In this document: piece by piece, positions 45,511 through 57,600 of the stretch
How the letters are laid out: each line of letters starts with the position of its first letter
Position numbering within the stretch: the stretch's first letter is position 1
Assembly (NCBI GenBank): GCA_037179515.1
Contig: JAXCGZ010007641.1
Coordinates: forward strand, 1-64,000
DNA from: Halocaridina rubra
Lineage: Eukaryota > Arthropoda > Malacostraca > Decapoda > Atyidae
Length of the DNA stretch: 64,000 nt
Direction of reading: 5' to 3'
The notes under the pieces: model-generated
Databases searched by the model: none
Seen by the model: the letters and a program-made list of their open reading frames with translations, nothing else
What the model was told of the DNA's origin: nothing
Program-made: the position numbers and the translations under genes

Positions 45511-45759
45511 ACCTACGTGAGATAGTTCATGGAATGCTATTGGCTGAAAGGGTGAGAGATGACGCATTACAGAATTGTTTTTCTGTATGTTCTGTATCAT
45601 GGGGTCTGACTGGCGTTTTGATTGAAGTTTGGTTCTCCCACCATCTTGCCTCACTCGTTCAGTTTAACTCATATGTGCACAGTTCACGTGCTTATTAATA
45701 TGTTCTGCTTCAGGGGTTCTTTCGATAACAGTCTCCTAGGCCTCAAAAGGCCCCTCTTT

Positions 45760-46070
45760 AATTTCAAGCGGCTCTTGTAGATCTTTAACGTCTGATTTAC
45801 AAGAAATTTCCTCTACTGGGGGAGCATCAGTATCATTTCCTTTGCCTTAACAGATTCCTCTTGAATTTCAAGCGGCATCTGCAGATCTTCATTAACGTAT
45901 GATTTATAAGAGATTTCCTATACTGGGGGAGCTTCAGTATCGCTTCCTTTGCCTCAACAGGCTCCTCTTTAATTTCAAGCGGCTTCTGCATATCTTCTTT
46001 AACGTGTGATTTACTAGAGATTTCCTCTACTGGGGGAGCATTAATGTTATTTTCAGTTTTCAATGCCATC
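45760..46070 (-). other. 36-residue acidic repeat block, antisense to the transposon
   Basis: The minus frame opens MALKTENNINAPPVEEISS (46069 down), then KSHVKEDMQKPLEIKEEPVE. Two more repeats (EISYKSYVNEDLQMPLEIQE, APPVEEIS) follow after a frame change. The unit is 108 bp. Lysine/glutamate-rich composition suggests a former coding segment. I do not recognise the protein. Confidence 0.5.
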
Positions 46071-46269
46071 CACCTCCATCATAGAAGGAGAAGGAACACA
46101 ATTGGTTCCTGAAGACTGACCTGAATTGAGACCAGTTTGTGCAAAGTCCAAAGTATACTTTATTTTAAAATATCACTGATAGGATTCTTGGCCTCTCCAC
46201 TTCCATATTTTTCGTAATGATCAAGGGTTTTCATATGTACTGTATATTCAATTAACTTCGTAACTGAGT

Positions 46270-46440
46270 CACGAAGAAATCGAAGAACCTGGCCTTACAC
46301 TCGAAAGTCTGGCAGCCCTGTATGAACACGTGAAAGCACTCCAACAACTATCACAAGAACATGATGATAATATGGTTCGTTCAGTGACCTTCCGCAATCT
46401 TCTCGATGATGCCATGTCATTACCACCTCAATCATGGTAA
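46270..46440 (+). pseudogene. Tigger transposase C-terminus
   Basis: The + frame reads EIEEPGLTLESLAALYEHVK, then ALQQLSQEHDDNMVRSVTFR and DDAMSLPPQSW, stop at 46438. It is followed by the 3' untranslated array unit (GTAAGTTTACCTATCACTTT) and the terminus. Copies recur at about 47330-47496 and 48410-48463. Confidence 0.6.
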
Positions 46441-47880
46441 GTTTACCTATCACTTTCATATAAATTTATGCTTGCACGCTGTTATTAATAAAGTAAAGGG
46501 TGGTTTGTTAACAGTACAGGGAGGGTTTGTACAGTAAACGTAAAAAGAAATGTAAAATACCTATGTACATATAGGGTGATCCTACTTCGCGGAAATTCAC
46601 CTATCGCAGTCGGTCCCGGAACCGAACCCCCGCGATAAACGAGGGATCACTGTATACGTTTTCTTAGAACGAATTGTATACGTTTTCTCTTTCTCTCAGC
46701 TGACACTATTTACGTTAAGATTTCGTGCAGATAGATAGAATAATGTTTAGAACCAAGGAAATATTAATGATACTATAATCTTGAAAATTAAATAAACTCC
46801 AAATAGGGTGAGTAAATAAATATTTTATGAGAGAGAGAGAGACTACTGTTGAACGGAACGGAAATCGGTTAAGTGGGACACACACATGCACACAAAATGC
46901 AGGTAAAAGAACAGGTTTTAAGGCTAAAGAGAGCGAATGCAGATCTTCTTTAACGTATGATTTACAAGAGATTTCCTATACTGGGGGAGCTTCAGTATCG
47001 TTTCCTTTGCCTCAACAGACTCCTCTTTAATTTCAAGCGGCTTCTGCATATCTTCTTTAACATGTGATTTACAAGAGATTTCCTCTACTGGGGGGAGCAT
47101 TAATGTCATTTTCAGTTTTCAATGCCATCCACCTCCATCATAGAAGGAGAAGGAACACAATTGGTTCCTGAAGACTGTCCTGAATTGAGACCAGTTTGTG
47201 CAAAGTCCAAAGTATACTTTATTTTAAAATATCACTGATAGGATTCTTGGCCTCTCCACTTCCATACTTTTCGTAATGATCAAGGGTTTTCATATGTACT
47301 GTATATTCAATTAACTTCGTAACTGAGCCAAGAGGAAATCGAAGAACCTGGCCTTACACTCGAACGTCTGGCAGCCCTGTATGAACACGTGATAGCACTC
47401 CAACAACTCTCACAAGAACATGATGATAATATGGTTCGCTCAGTGACCTTCCTCAATCTTCTCGACGATGCCATGTCATTACCACCTCAATCATGGTAAG
47501 TTTACCTATCACTTTCATATAAAGTTATGCTTGCACGGTGTTATTAATAAAGTAAAGGGTGGTTTGTTAACAGTACTGGGAGGGTTTGTACAGTAAACGT
47601 AAAAATAAATGTAAAATACCTATGTACATATAGGGTGATCCTACTTCGCGGAAATTCACCTTTCGCGGTCGGTACCAGAACCGAACCCCGCAATAAACGA
47701 GGGATCACTGTATACGTTTTCTTAGAACGAATTGTATACGTTTTCTCTTTCTCTCAGCTGACACTATGTATGTTAAGATTTCGTGCAGATAGATAGAATA
47801 ATGTTTAGAACCAAAAAATATTAATGATACTATAATCTTTAAAATTAAATAAACTCCAAATAGGGTGAGTAAATAAATAT

Positions 47881-47933
<53 letters not shown>

Positions 47934-48463
47934 ACTGTTGAACGGAACGGAAATCGGTTAAGTGGGACACACACACGCACACAAAATGAAGGTAAAACAA
48001 CAGGTTTTAAGGCTAAAGAGAGCGAATGCAGATCTTCTTTAACGTATGATTTACAAGAGATTTCCTATACTGGGGGAGCTTCAGTATCGTTTCCTTGCCT
48101 CAACAGACTCCTCTTTAATTTCAAGCGGCTTCTGCATATCTTCTTTAACGTGTGATTTACAAGAGATTTCCTCTACTGGGGGGAGCATTAATGTCATTTT
48201 CAGTTTTCAATGCCATCCACCTCCATCAAAGGAGAAGGAACACAATTGGATCCTGAAGACTGACCTGAATTGAGACCAGTTTGTGCAAAGTCCAAAGTAT
48301 ACTGTATTTTAAAATATCACTGATAGGATTCTTGGCCTCTCCACTTCCATATTTTTCGTAATAATCAAGGGTTTTCATATGTACTGTATATTCAATTAAC
48401 TTCGTAACTGAGCCACGAGGAAATCGAAGAACCTGGCCTTACACTCGAAAGTCTGGTAGCCCT

Positions 48464-50359
48464 GTGATTACCTAATTGTGATTACCTAATTGTGTTTACG
48501 GGAAAGAACCCAAAGCTCGTAGCTTCCCGTCTCCTGATCGGTTCCATTTTATACTTAGTGATACTTATCATACCTGTCCTTAAAACTATGGATTGAGATA
48601 GCATTAACTACCTCCTCGCTTAGCGAATTCCAATTATCAACTACTCTTACACTGAAAAAGTATTTCCTTACATCCTGCGAAGAAGTTTTCTTACGAAGTT
48701 TCAAACTATGACCTCTAGTTCTAGAGCCAGCCATATCAAAATATCGATCCCTATCCACTCTATCATAACCATGAAGGAATTTAAAGACTGTCACCATATC
48801 CCCCCCTCACTCTTCTAGCTTCGAGTGATGGTAAGTCTAATTCCCTCAGCCTCTCATCATAACTGAGATTGCGTATTTCTGGCACCAGTTTCGTGGCATG
48901 TCTTTGAACTTTTTCAAGCTTAGCTATGTGCTTTTTCAAGTGCGGATTCCAAAAGGGGGCTGCATATTCGAGTTTTGGCCTCACATAGGTTACATAAATA
49001 TTTCTGAACATTTCCTTGTCCATGTGCCTGAAGGCTACCCTTACATTTGATAAGAATGCATATGCTGCCCTTACTATGCCATTTATATGTATTTCTGGAG
49101 ACAAATCTGCCAGTATGTTTACTCCTAGATCTCTCTCATTTTCTGTCTCTTGAAGTTGTACTCCAGCCACCGAGTAGTCAAGCTTGGGCCTTCTTGCACT
49201 TGTACCCATTCTCATTACCTTACATTTTGAAGTATTGAATTTCATTAGCCACTTTTCTGATCACTCATGCAGATTATTTAGATCCTCCTTAAGTTCTCTA
49301 CCATTGTTCTCGTTTTTTACTTTCTTCACAATCTTTGCATCATCTGCAAACATATTCATGAATGAATTTACAGACTCTGGTAGGTCATTTACATATACAA
49401 GGAACAAAAGTGGCCCTAAAACTGAACCCTGTGGAACTCCACTACTAACTCTTCTCCATTCAGACACTGAGTGTCTTACTCTAACCCTCTGTTCCCTTCC
49501 TTCTAAGTAAGTTTTTATCCATTCCAAAACATTTCCACCTATTCTAGCCATTGATTGCAGCTTCCTAATAAGTCTCCCATGTGGAACAGTGTCAAACGCT
49601 TTCTGGAAGTCTAGGAATATGCAATCTGCCCAGCCCTCTCTTTCCTGTAAGATTTGGCTTACCTCATCATAAAATTCTAATAAGTTTGTTACTGTTGATC
49701 TACCTTCTCTGAAGCCATGTAGCCTCACTGACAAAAAGTTGAAGGATTCCAAGTGAAGAGAGATATGTTTCCTTAGTAGTTTCTCCATAACTTTGCAAAC
49801 TATGTTGGTCAAGGAAACAGGTCTATAGTTCAGAGCCGTATCCCTCCTTCCCTTTTTGAAGATAGGTATCACATTTGCTTGTTTCCAGCATCTTGGAATC
49901 TCCCCCGACTCCAGTGACTCCTTAAATATGATACTTAGTGCCACTGATATTGTGTTTGCGCATTTTTTAAGCACATGAGGGGATATGTCATCGGGACCTG
50001 TAGCTTTATGAACATCTAAATCCATCAGCGCTTTGCATACCTCTGTGGCTGTAAGGTTGATGTTCTCTAATACCGGCCCTTGAGCTTCTATATCTGCAAT
50101 CTGAGGGGGTGGGGTATTTTCTACTGTAAATACTGACTGAAACTCCTTGTTCAATTCTTTGCAGATCTCTTCATCTGTCTCAGTGATGCTTCCATCCGCT
50201 CTCTTTAGCCTTAAAACCTGTTCTTTTACCTTCAGTTTTCCTCTGATAAAGCTGTGGAAAAGCTTGGGATTTTCTTTAGCCTTCCTGGTGATGTCCCTCT
50301 CATAGTCTCTCTCTGCCTCTCTCCTTTTACTTAGGTAGTCATTTCTTGCTCTTTTGTAC
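48464..50359 (-). mobile_element. CR1-like LINE, copy 1 (5'-truncated)
   Basis: Minus strand. The 3' tail (ATTACCTAATTGTG twice on +) starts at 48464 inside the tandem Tigger-derived unit. ORF2 remnant: RT from KATGPDDISPHVLKKCANT through NVIPIFKKGRRDTALNYRP, FREGRSTVTNLLEF, IFLDFQKAFDTVPHG, RRVSSGVPQGSVLGPLLF and the catalytic FADDAKIVKK (49261-50154), then a C-terminal domain (NIYVTYVRPKLEYAAPFWNP). It is disabled by a TGG-to-TGA stop at about 49261 and a +1 in a G run near 48791. 5' end lost within the endonuclease-RT linker. Jockey/CR1 group by RT and 3' features. Confidence 0.85.
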
Positions 50360-50417
50360 TTACCTAATTGTGTTTACGGGAAAGAGCCCAAAGCTCGTAT
50401 CTTCCGTCTCCTGATCG
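50360..50417 (-). repeat. Solitary 3' tail of the CR1-like LINE
   Basis: A 58-bp copy of only the last part of the LINE (TTACCTAATTGTGTTTACGG to CTCCTGATCG) lies between two longer copies. Confidence 0.75.
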
Positions 50418-51494
50418 TAATTACCTAATTGTGTTTACGGGAATGAGCCCAAAGCTCGTATCTTCCCATCTCCTGATCGGTTCCATTTTATACTTAGTGA
50501 TACTTATCATACCTGTCCTTAAAACTATGGATTGAGATAGCATTAACTACCTCCTTGCTTAGCGAATTCCAATTATCAACTACTCTTACAATGAAAAAGT
50601 ATTTCCTTACATCCTGCAAAGAAGTTTTCTTACGAAGCTTCAAACTATGACCTCTAGTTCTAGAGCCTGCCATATAAAAAATCGATCCCTATCCACTCTA
50701 TCATAACCATGAAGAAATTTAAGACTGTCACCATATCCCCCTCAATCTTCTATCTTCGAGTGATGGTAAGTCTAATTCCCTCAGCCTCTCATCATAACTG
50801 TCTTGTCTTTATAAAGTGCCTGTTTAATCGGTGGATTTGCCCTTTCCATCACAACATCTTTCATTTTTTTATTGCTGTTTATTTATAGTCAACTGTTTGG
50901 ATGTTTTCCAGTGCCACCACCTTTACAGCCTCTTTTACTGCCACATTCCCCTTTTGTGCATCAGCAGGGGAAGTTTTCATGGCATCATGTTCCATATTCA
51001 GCTCCTGGAACTCTTTTCTGAACTGTTCAATGTTTTCCTTAATCTGGACATTCCAAGCTGCAATCTCGTCTCTCTCAGAAGAGAGCAGTGAACTAACATC
51101 TAATTCATTTAGGTTGTCATTCAGCTGTTTGTTGTTATTTTCTTGTTTAGAAATTCTAGTTTCTAGTTCACTCTTTTCCCCTTCCAGCTTCTTTATTCGT
51201 TTTTCTAGTTCTTTTCTCTCCTACCCTTGTGCTTTACTTGCTTCCTCAAAATATCTTATTTCCTCTCTGAGTGTTTCATTCTCTTTCATTTCACTATCCA
51301 TATCCCAAATTTTATCATCAAGGCTTATAACCATTGCCTCTAAATCCTTGATTTTCTGTGTTAATCTCCTAATAGCTATCTCTCCTCCTGCTGCTACATC
51401 CCATGGAGATCCTCTATCATTCCTATCCGACCGATGGGTGAGGGGGTTTGGGACGGAGATGGCCTCATTTTCATGTTTTCTCTTTCACAGAATG
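50418..51494 (-). mobile_element. CR1-like LINE, internally deleted copy
   Basis: Minus strand. The 5' end (TTCTGTGAAAGAGAAAACAT leader) and ORF1 (51475 down to about 50801, coiled-coil region with ENIEQFRKEFQELNME-like text) join directly to the last 400 bp of ORF2 and the tail. The junction is near GATAAAGACAAGACAGTTAT (complement of about 50800). All of endonuclease and RT are deleted. Confidence 0.75.
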
Positions 51495-51529
51495 TGGGTG
51501 CACGGCCGTAATAAGGCTTAGGAGTGTGA

Positions 51530-52145
51530 GGAGGATGAACTGGATGATTAAAGTTCTAAGAAGGGCCCTTGTGCTTACCGTTCTTGCTATCTTCTTTCCG
51601 GTGACAAACACAGACACGCACTCTAGGCTGGTTGTGCTGCAGGTACTCATCCACAGAGGCTAAACTTTTCTCGAAGTTGATCTCATCCTAAAGCTGAGTC
51701 CTTACATATGCAACAACATCCGTAGGGAGGTCACTGGCAATTGAATCAAACATGAAGAATGGATACCACTTCTCATGAGGACACTTTGCAAATCGCAACC
51801 AATCATTAAAGAGGCGAGCCTTACATTTGCCAAAGGTCTTACAGTTCGCCTCCTTCAATGGGAAAGCGGAGACAAACCAAGCATGACACTGGTCGTAAGC
51901 ACGTTGTGCTTGCTCGCTTTCTCGTTTCACTTGTACCTGCTCCTGCTCACATGCTTTCTTCACCAGCTCGGCTCGGCGTTTAGCCATCTTGTTATGAACC
52001 CACTCGAGGAGCGTCGATCATGGGGAATAGCCGTATTTCTCACCCATAGCAATCATCTTGTCCAGGTAACTCTCCTCATCGAATGTTTTGATGGTGTTCT
52101 GTGACTGCCTGGTTTCCATGTTGATTTACTGTGACTGCCCAGTAG
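51530..52145 (-). pseudogene. Possible LTR-retrotransposon Gag fragment
   Basis: The minus frame reads METRQSQNTIKTFDEESYLD, MIAMGEKYGY, then (after a stop) LLEWVHNKMAKRRAELVKKA, a charged helix, CKARLFNDWLRFAKCPHEKW and LPTDVVAYVRTQL, and ends after another stop. The first part resembles the start of Gag proteins of arthropod Gypsy-type elements. No nucleic-acid-binding or enzyme domain follows, and no LTRs were identified. Confidence 0.4.
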
Positions 52146-53175
52146 CCATGGTGGTTTCTTAAACAGTCAATAATGAAGTACTAAAACAATCAACAACAAA
52201 AAAACAATTCTATAATAGTCAGAACCACACAACACCAAGGAAAAAAATGCAACACCACAATTTTACAGACAAGCACCAAGTGCAAGAGAATACAAACAAG
52301 TAAGTTTAGCGGTTGTGCCTGTGCATGAGCGCGTATATTGCAGTACCAACAGGTAAAATATCTTAAGTAAAATACTGGAGTATTGCCAAAAGGGCACAGA
52401 TCCTATGCAAAATACACCAAAGATAAGCTGGCGGCTTACAAGGCAGCCTAATTAAACATGTGTCTATTAATAATGAGAAAATTTATAATTGAGTGACAAC
52501 TCAAACACATGAAGGGCTTAGCCTAGGCTCAACAAACGACACCAAAGTTTTCTTCCCAATCTATGAGCAGTCAATACTTGAATATAAAAACTCAACTATA
52601 AGCAAAATACTTAATATGTTTACTCACAATTTCTAAATCCTAAAGAAATAAACAATTCTTAGCGAATATCACCCTTTAACAGATATAAAAAACACTAATG
52701 CATTAAAACTCAATCTTATCACAAAAATGAATGAAATCTCACATATCACATGTTCTCATCATGCAGAATTTTTAAATTCTGTTACCACATAATCTCATGC
52801 AGATTTCCTGAAATTTTGTGTACCACATAGTAAACAAGGAAAATATTAGTTACTGTAATTAATTTTGAAAAAAAAAAAAAAAAATTCTGATACGCAACAT
52901 TTCTAGCGATTAACTTTTTGTGTGCAGCCTAAGATTCATTCATTTTAATAATCCGAAATAATGGTAATCAGGTTTCATGTGCAATGTTAAAAAGCAAAAT
53001 AAAAAAAGAAATGTTATCAAAATCAGTCTTGTTTGTTCGGGTACCTGTACAGGCGCCATATTGTGTTGCGGGGATATTGTTAAGTGTCTGTTTTACTAAG
53101 AGATTTAAAGTCTTGAACTCGGTTAAGAGCTCACAAACAGACAGGACAGATATTCCTTGCACACCACAACACCAG
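52146..53175. other. Unassigned AT-rich sequence
   Basis: No gene. A poly-A run lies near 52866. A partial match between CCACACAACACCAAGGAAAA (52225) and ACCACAACACCAGGGGAAAA (53162) could be remnants of LTR edges around the Gag fragment, but this is weak. Confidence 0.35.
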
Positions 53176-56100
53176 GGGAAAAGAGTGAACTAGAAACCAG
53201 AATTTCTAAACAAGAAGATAAAAACAACAGCTGAATGACAACCTAAATGAATTAGATGTTAGTTCACTGCTCTCTTCTAAGAGAGACGAGATTGTAGTTG
53301 GAATGTCCAGATTAAGGAAATCATTGAACAGTTTAGAAAAGAGTTCCAGGAGCTGAATATGGAACATGATGCCATGAAAACTTCCTTTGCCTATGCACTA
53401 AAGGGGAATGTGGCAGTAAAAAAGGCTGTAAAGGTGGTGGCACTGGAAAACATACAAACAGTTGACTATAAAGAGACAGTAATCGAAAAAACGAAAGACG
53501 TTGTGATGGAATGGGCAAATCCACTGATTAAACAGGCACTTGATAAAGAGAAGACATTGGTAATCTCAGGCATAAGCGAATCCCAGGAGCCAACATGGCA
53601 GGGGAGACTTAAAGAAAATAAAGCTAGGGTTGTAGACCTGATAAGAAAGCTTGGAGTAGTTTGTGGTCCTGAGAATATTGTAAACATTCACCAACAAGGC
53701 AAATATTCGAGAGAAGGAAAGCAGAGACCAACAAAAGTAACCTTTGAGAGAGGGGAAACATGTAGGGATATATTGTTGAGAAAAAAAAGTCTAATAGACC
53801 TTCAAGAATTCAAAGAATTGTTTATTAGACGATACAGAACACAGGAAGAGATGGGAAAGATCAAAAACTTGTTGCAAGAGGCAAGAAGGTTAAATGAGGA
53901 AAGAAATGAAGAAGAGAAGAAAAATTTTCATTTCAGAGTTCTTCCAGACAAAAAGGAGATAAAGAAGATAATGACAGAAGATCAGGGGATGGGGCCTCAT
54001 TAAGATTGTTATACAATTAGGTAATCACACAAATGCTGATGGATTAGCTGGTAAGGCAGTAGAATTAAAAGATAGGATTCACAACAGTAAGGCAGATATA
54101 GTAGCAATTACAGAGACTAAGTTGAGAGAGGACATAAACAGTGTCACAGTTTTCCTAAGGGCTTCAGAATATTAAGGGTTGGAAGATCTGAGAAGACTGG
54201 TGGAGGGATAGCACTGCTCATAAGTGAAAGGATTCAAGTTGAAGAAATAAACTTGGCTATAGAAAGTGAGTTCCAGGAATTTCTTGTTGCTCGCATAAAT
54301 ATTGGGTCAGAGAGCATTATAATAACTGTTGTAAATAACCCACCATGGAACGAGAATAGGCTAGAAGTTTATGAGGAAAGTCATATATGTACTATTGAAG
54401 TCACAAACTCAGTTGTTAACATGGCACGGGAGAGAAAATGTAGAATTTTGATTATGGGAGATTTTAATCATAAATAGATAAATTGAAAAAATCTTGACCC
54501 ACACAGTGATGAGGACTCATTCGGGGAAAGATTCCTAGATTGCGTACAAGGGAATTTCCTACACCAACATGTAATGGAACCAATGAGGGCCAGGGGTGGG
54601 GATGAGCCATCACTAATTGATCTAGTATTCACAGATAATGTGTTGGATATTGAAAAAATTGAGTATGAACCACCAATTGGAAAGAGTGACCACTGTGTGT
54701 TGTTGATGGAGTATATCATTGAAGATATTCTGCCTGAGAGTAGAGGTACTGAGGACATGAGGAGGAACTATCCGAAAGGAGATTACATCAAAATGAATGA
54801 GCTTTTTGCAGTTATTGACTGGAGAACCTTATTTTACAACAAATCTGTACAAGAAATGTATGGCATCTTTTGTGAGAAATATGGGAAGATAGTAGATTGC
54901 TGCATACCTGTCACCAAAGTAGGTGTAATTCATACCAGAGAGAAATAGTTCGATAATGAGTGTAAAAGAGCTAAGGAGTGGAGAGACAAACGCTGGAAAT
55001 GGTATAGGAGGAGAAAAAACATAAATGCCTGGCAAAACTTCAAAAGAGCAAGAAATGACTACCAAAGTAAAAGAAGAGAGGCAGAGAGAGACTATGAGAG
55101 AGACATCACCAGGAAGGATAAAGAAAATCCAAAGCTTTTCCACAGCTTTATCAGAGGAAAACTGAAGGTAAAAGAACAGGTTTTAAGGCTAAAGAGAGTA
55201 GATGGAAGCATCACTGAGACAGATGAAGAGATCTGCAAAGAATTGAACAAAGAGTTTCAGTCAGTATTTACAGTAGAAAATGCCCCACCCCCTCAGATTG
55301 CAGATATAGAAGCTCAAGGGCTGGTATTGGAGAACATCAACCTTACAGCCACAGAGGTATGCAAAGTGCTGATGGAGTTAGTTGTTCATAAAGCTACAGG
55401 TCTTGATGACATATCCCCTCATGTACTTAAAAAATATGCAAACTCAATATCAGTGGCACTAAGAATCATATTTAAAAAGTCACTGGAGTCAGGGGAGATT
55501 CCAAGATGCTGGAAATAAACAAACGTGACACCTATCTTCAAAAAGGGAAGGAGGGATACGGCTCTGAACTATAGACCAGTTTCCTTGACCAGCATAGTTT
55601 GCAAAGTTATGGAGAAACTACTAAGGAAACATATCTCTCTTCACTTGGAATCCTTCAATTTTTGTCAGTGAGGCAACATGGCTTCAGAGAAAGTAGATCA
55701 ACAGGAACAAACTTATTAGAATTTTATGATGAGGTAAGCCAAATCTTACAAGAAAGAGAGGGCTGGCCAGATTACATATTCCTAGACTTCCAGAAAACGT
55801 TTGACACTGTTCCACATGGGAGACTTATTAGGAAGCTGCAAGCAATAGCTAGAATTGGAGGAAATGTTTTGGAATGTATAAAAACTTACTCAGAAGGAAG
55901 GGAACAGAGGGTTAGAGTAAGACACTCAGTGTCTGAATGGAGAAGAGTTAGTAGTGGAGTTCCACAGGGTTCAGATTTAGGACCACTTTTGTTCCTTGTA
56001 TATGTAAATGACCTACCAGAGTCTGTAAATTTATTCATGAATATGTTTGCAGATGATGCAAAGATTGTGAAGAAAGTAGGAAACGAGAACAATGGTAGAA

Positions 56101-56928
56101 AACTTCAGGAAGATCTAAATAGTCTGCATGAGTGGTCAGAAAAGTGGCTAATGAAATTCAGTACTTCAAATGTAAGGTAATGAGAATGGGTGCAAGTGTA
56201 AGAAGCCCAAGCTTGACTACTGGTGGCTGGAGTACAACTTCAAGAGACAGAAATGAGAGAGATCTAGGAGTAAACATACTGGCAGATTTGTCTCCAGAAT
56301 TACATATAAATAGCATAGTAAGGGCAGCATATGCATTCTTATCAAATGTAAGGGTAACCTTCAGGCACATGGACAAGGAAATGTTCAGAAATATATATGT
56401 AACCTATGTGAGGCCAAAACTCGAATATGCAGCCCCCTTTTGGAATCCGCACTTGAAAAAGCACATAGCTGAGCTTGAAAAAGTTCAAAGACATGCCACG
56501 AAACTGGTGCCAGTAATATGTAATCTCAGTTATGATGAGAGGCTGAGGGAATTAGACTTACTAACACTCGAAGCTAGAAGATTGAGGAGGCATATGGTGA
56601 CAGTCTTTAAATTCCTTCATGGTTATGATAGAGTGGATAGGGATCGATATTTTGATATGGCAGGCTCTAGAACTAGAGGTCATAGTTTGAAGCTTCGTAA
56701 GAAATCTTCTTTGCAGGATGTAAGGAAATACTTTTTCAGTGTAAGAGTAGTTGATAATTGGAATTGGCTAAGCGATGAGGTAGTTAATGCTATCTCAATC
56801 CATAGTTTTAAGGACAGGTATGATAAGTATCACCAAGTAGAAAACGGAACCGATCAGGAGACGGGAAGATAAGAGCTTTGGGCTCTTTCCTGTAAACACA
56901 ATTAGGTAATCACAATTAGGTAATCACC
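53176..56928 (+). mobile_element. CR1-like LINE, copy 2 (5'-truncated in ORF1)
   Basis: Begins within ORF1 (GTGAACTAGAAACCAGAATT). ORF1 runs to 54003. The endonuclease (54253-54948) has RILIMGDFNHK and IGKSDHCVLLMEY. RT (55243-56180) has VHKATGLDDISPHVLKK, RRVSSGVPQGSDLGPLLF and FADDAKIVKKV. The C-terminus (56132-56872) ends near FKDRYDKYH. In-frame stops at about 54476 (AAATAG), 54946 (TAG for Trp) and 55517 (TAA for Gln), plus frameshifts. Ends in two ATTAGGTAATCAC repeats. Confidence 0.88.
53359..54003 (+). pseudogene. CR1-like LINE ORF1, C-terminal two-thirds
   Basis: 214 codons from an internal Met: KTSFAYALKGNVAVKKAVKV, LVISGISESQEPTWQGRLKE, RKLGVVCGPENIVNIHQQGK and a basic tail ending IMTEDQGMGPH. 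It shows the full C-terminus that copy 3 (59376-60245) lost by a one-base slip in an A run. ORF1 proteins of this group bind RNA and form coiled-coil trimers. Here the coiled-coil start is missing. Confidence 0.75.
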
Positions 56929-57600
56929 ACTACTCGGTTAAATGAAACTCAGAATTCAACTTTGCTTAATTTTGGAAATGCAATGACACATTAATAAAGA
57001 ATTGAAGTATATTTTGGAAAGCTTGAACAAATTTAATATTGAAGTTTATGGAATGCTGCCTTGAATCATGTAGATAGTGAGCAGGATTTTGATTCCCGGC
57101 ACCACAGATGGATGCCAATACTTTGGCCTTAACTCGACAATTGCCTCTGTCACACAGGCAGAGTAGAATAGAGGACACTGCAATTGCAGAAACAGATGTG
57201 ATACACTGTAAATAATGAGAAAACCGAAGGCACGAGCACACAGATAATGAGTTTCCAATATTATTCTACTGGATAAAAATATATTGGTTAGTCACAGCTA
57301 ACCAGAAATATTTATGCTACTGTAAGAGCATACAACCTCATTAACTCTTTGCTGGCATTAGAGTAAAACAATTTATGCACACTAAATGAATAAGTGAGAC
57401 AAATACAGTATGTATTCCTTAAATTGTGGGCAGCCACAAAAGTTTGCAATACCAATCAGGCAAAATCACTTATTAATTATTTGTAATTTATATGGTAAAA
57501 CACTTTCTTTACGATAAAGGGAGAATCCACGGTGTGGTGATCTGTCTATCACACACAGTTTCATTAGTTATACCTTGTGTGTGTTTTATTGTAATACCAT
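56929..57600. other. Unassigned sequence between two LINEs
   Basis: No domain or repeat family recognised. A 91-codon minus frame (56966-57241) has no recognisable motif. Confidence 0.4.

Larger units (their letters stand above)
45507..46652 (+). mobile_element. Tigger-like derivative, 5' terminus missing
   Basis: 45507-45715 matches the family leader (CTCACCTACGTGAGATAGTT, CTGTATCATGGGGTCTGA). The inverted 36-residue repeat block (45760-46070), the transposase C-terminus (46270-46440) and the 3' terminus ending CGAGGGATCACTG at 46652 follow. Same layout as 13455-15050 in the opposite orientation. Confidence 0.72.
45760..48463 (+). repeat. Tandem array, about 1060-bp period, 2.6 copies
   Basis: The terminus CGAGGGATCACTGTATACG occurs at 46640 and 47700, 1060 bp apart, each followed by CTTAGAACGAATTGTATACG and the dispersed 240-bp repeat, (GA)n, a LINE-derived snippet (AGGTTTTAAGGCTAAAGAGA), the 36-residue repeat block and the transposase C-terminus. 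The third unit is cut at 48463 by a LINE insertion. Confidence 0.85.

Noticed and set aside
57046..57258. Minus frames of 70-91 codons between the LINEs
   Set aside because: No motif, no homologous copy in the window, and composition like non-coding DNA.
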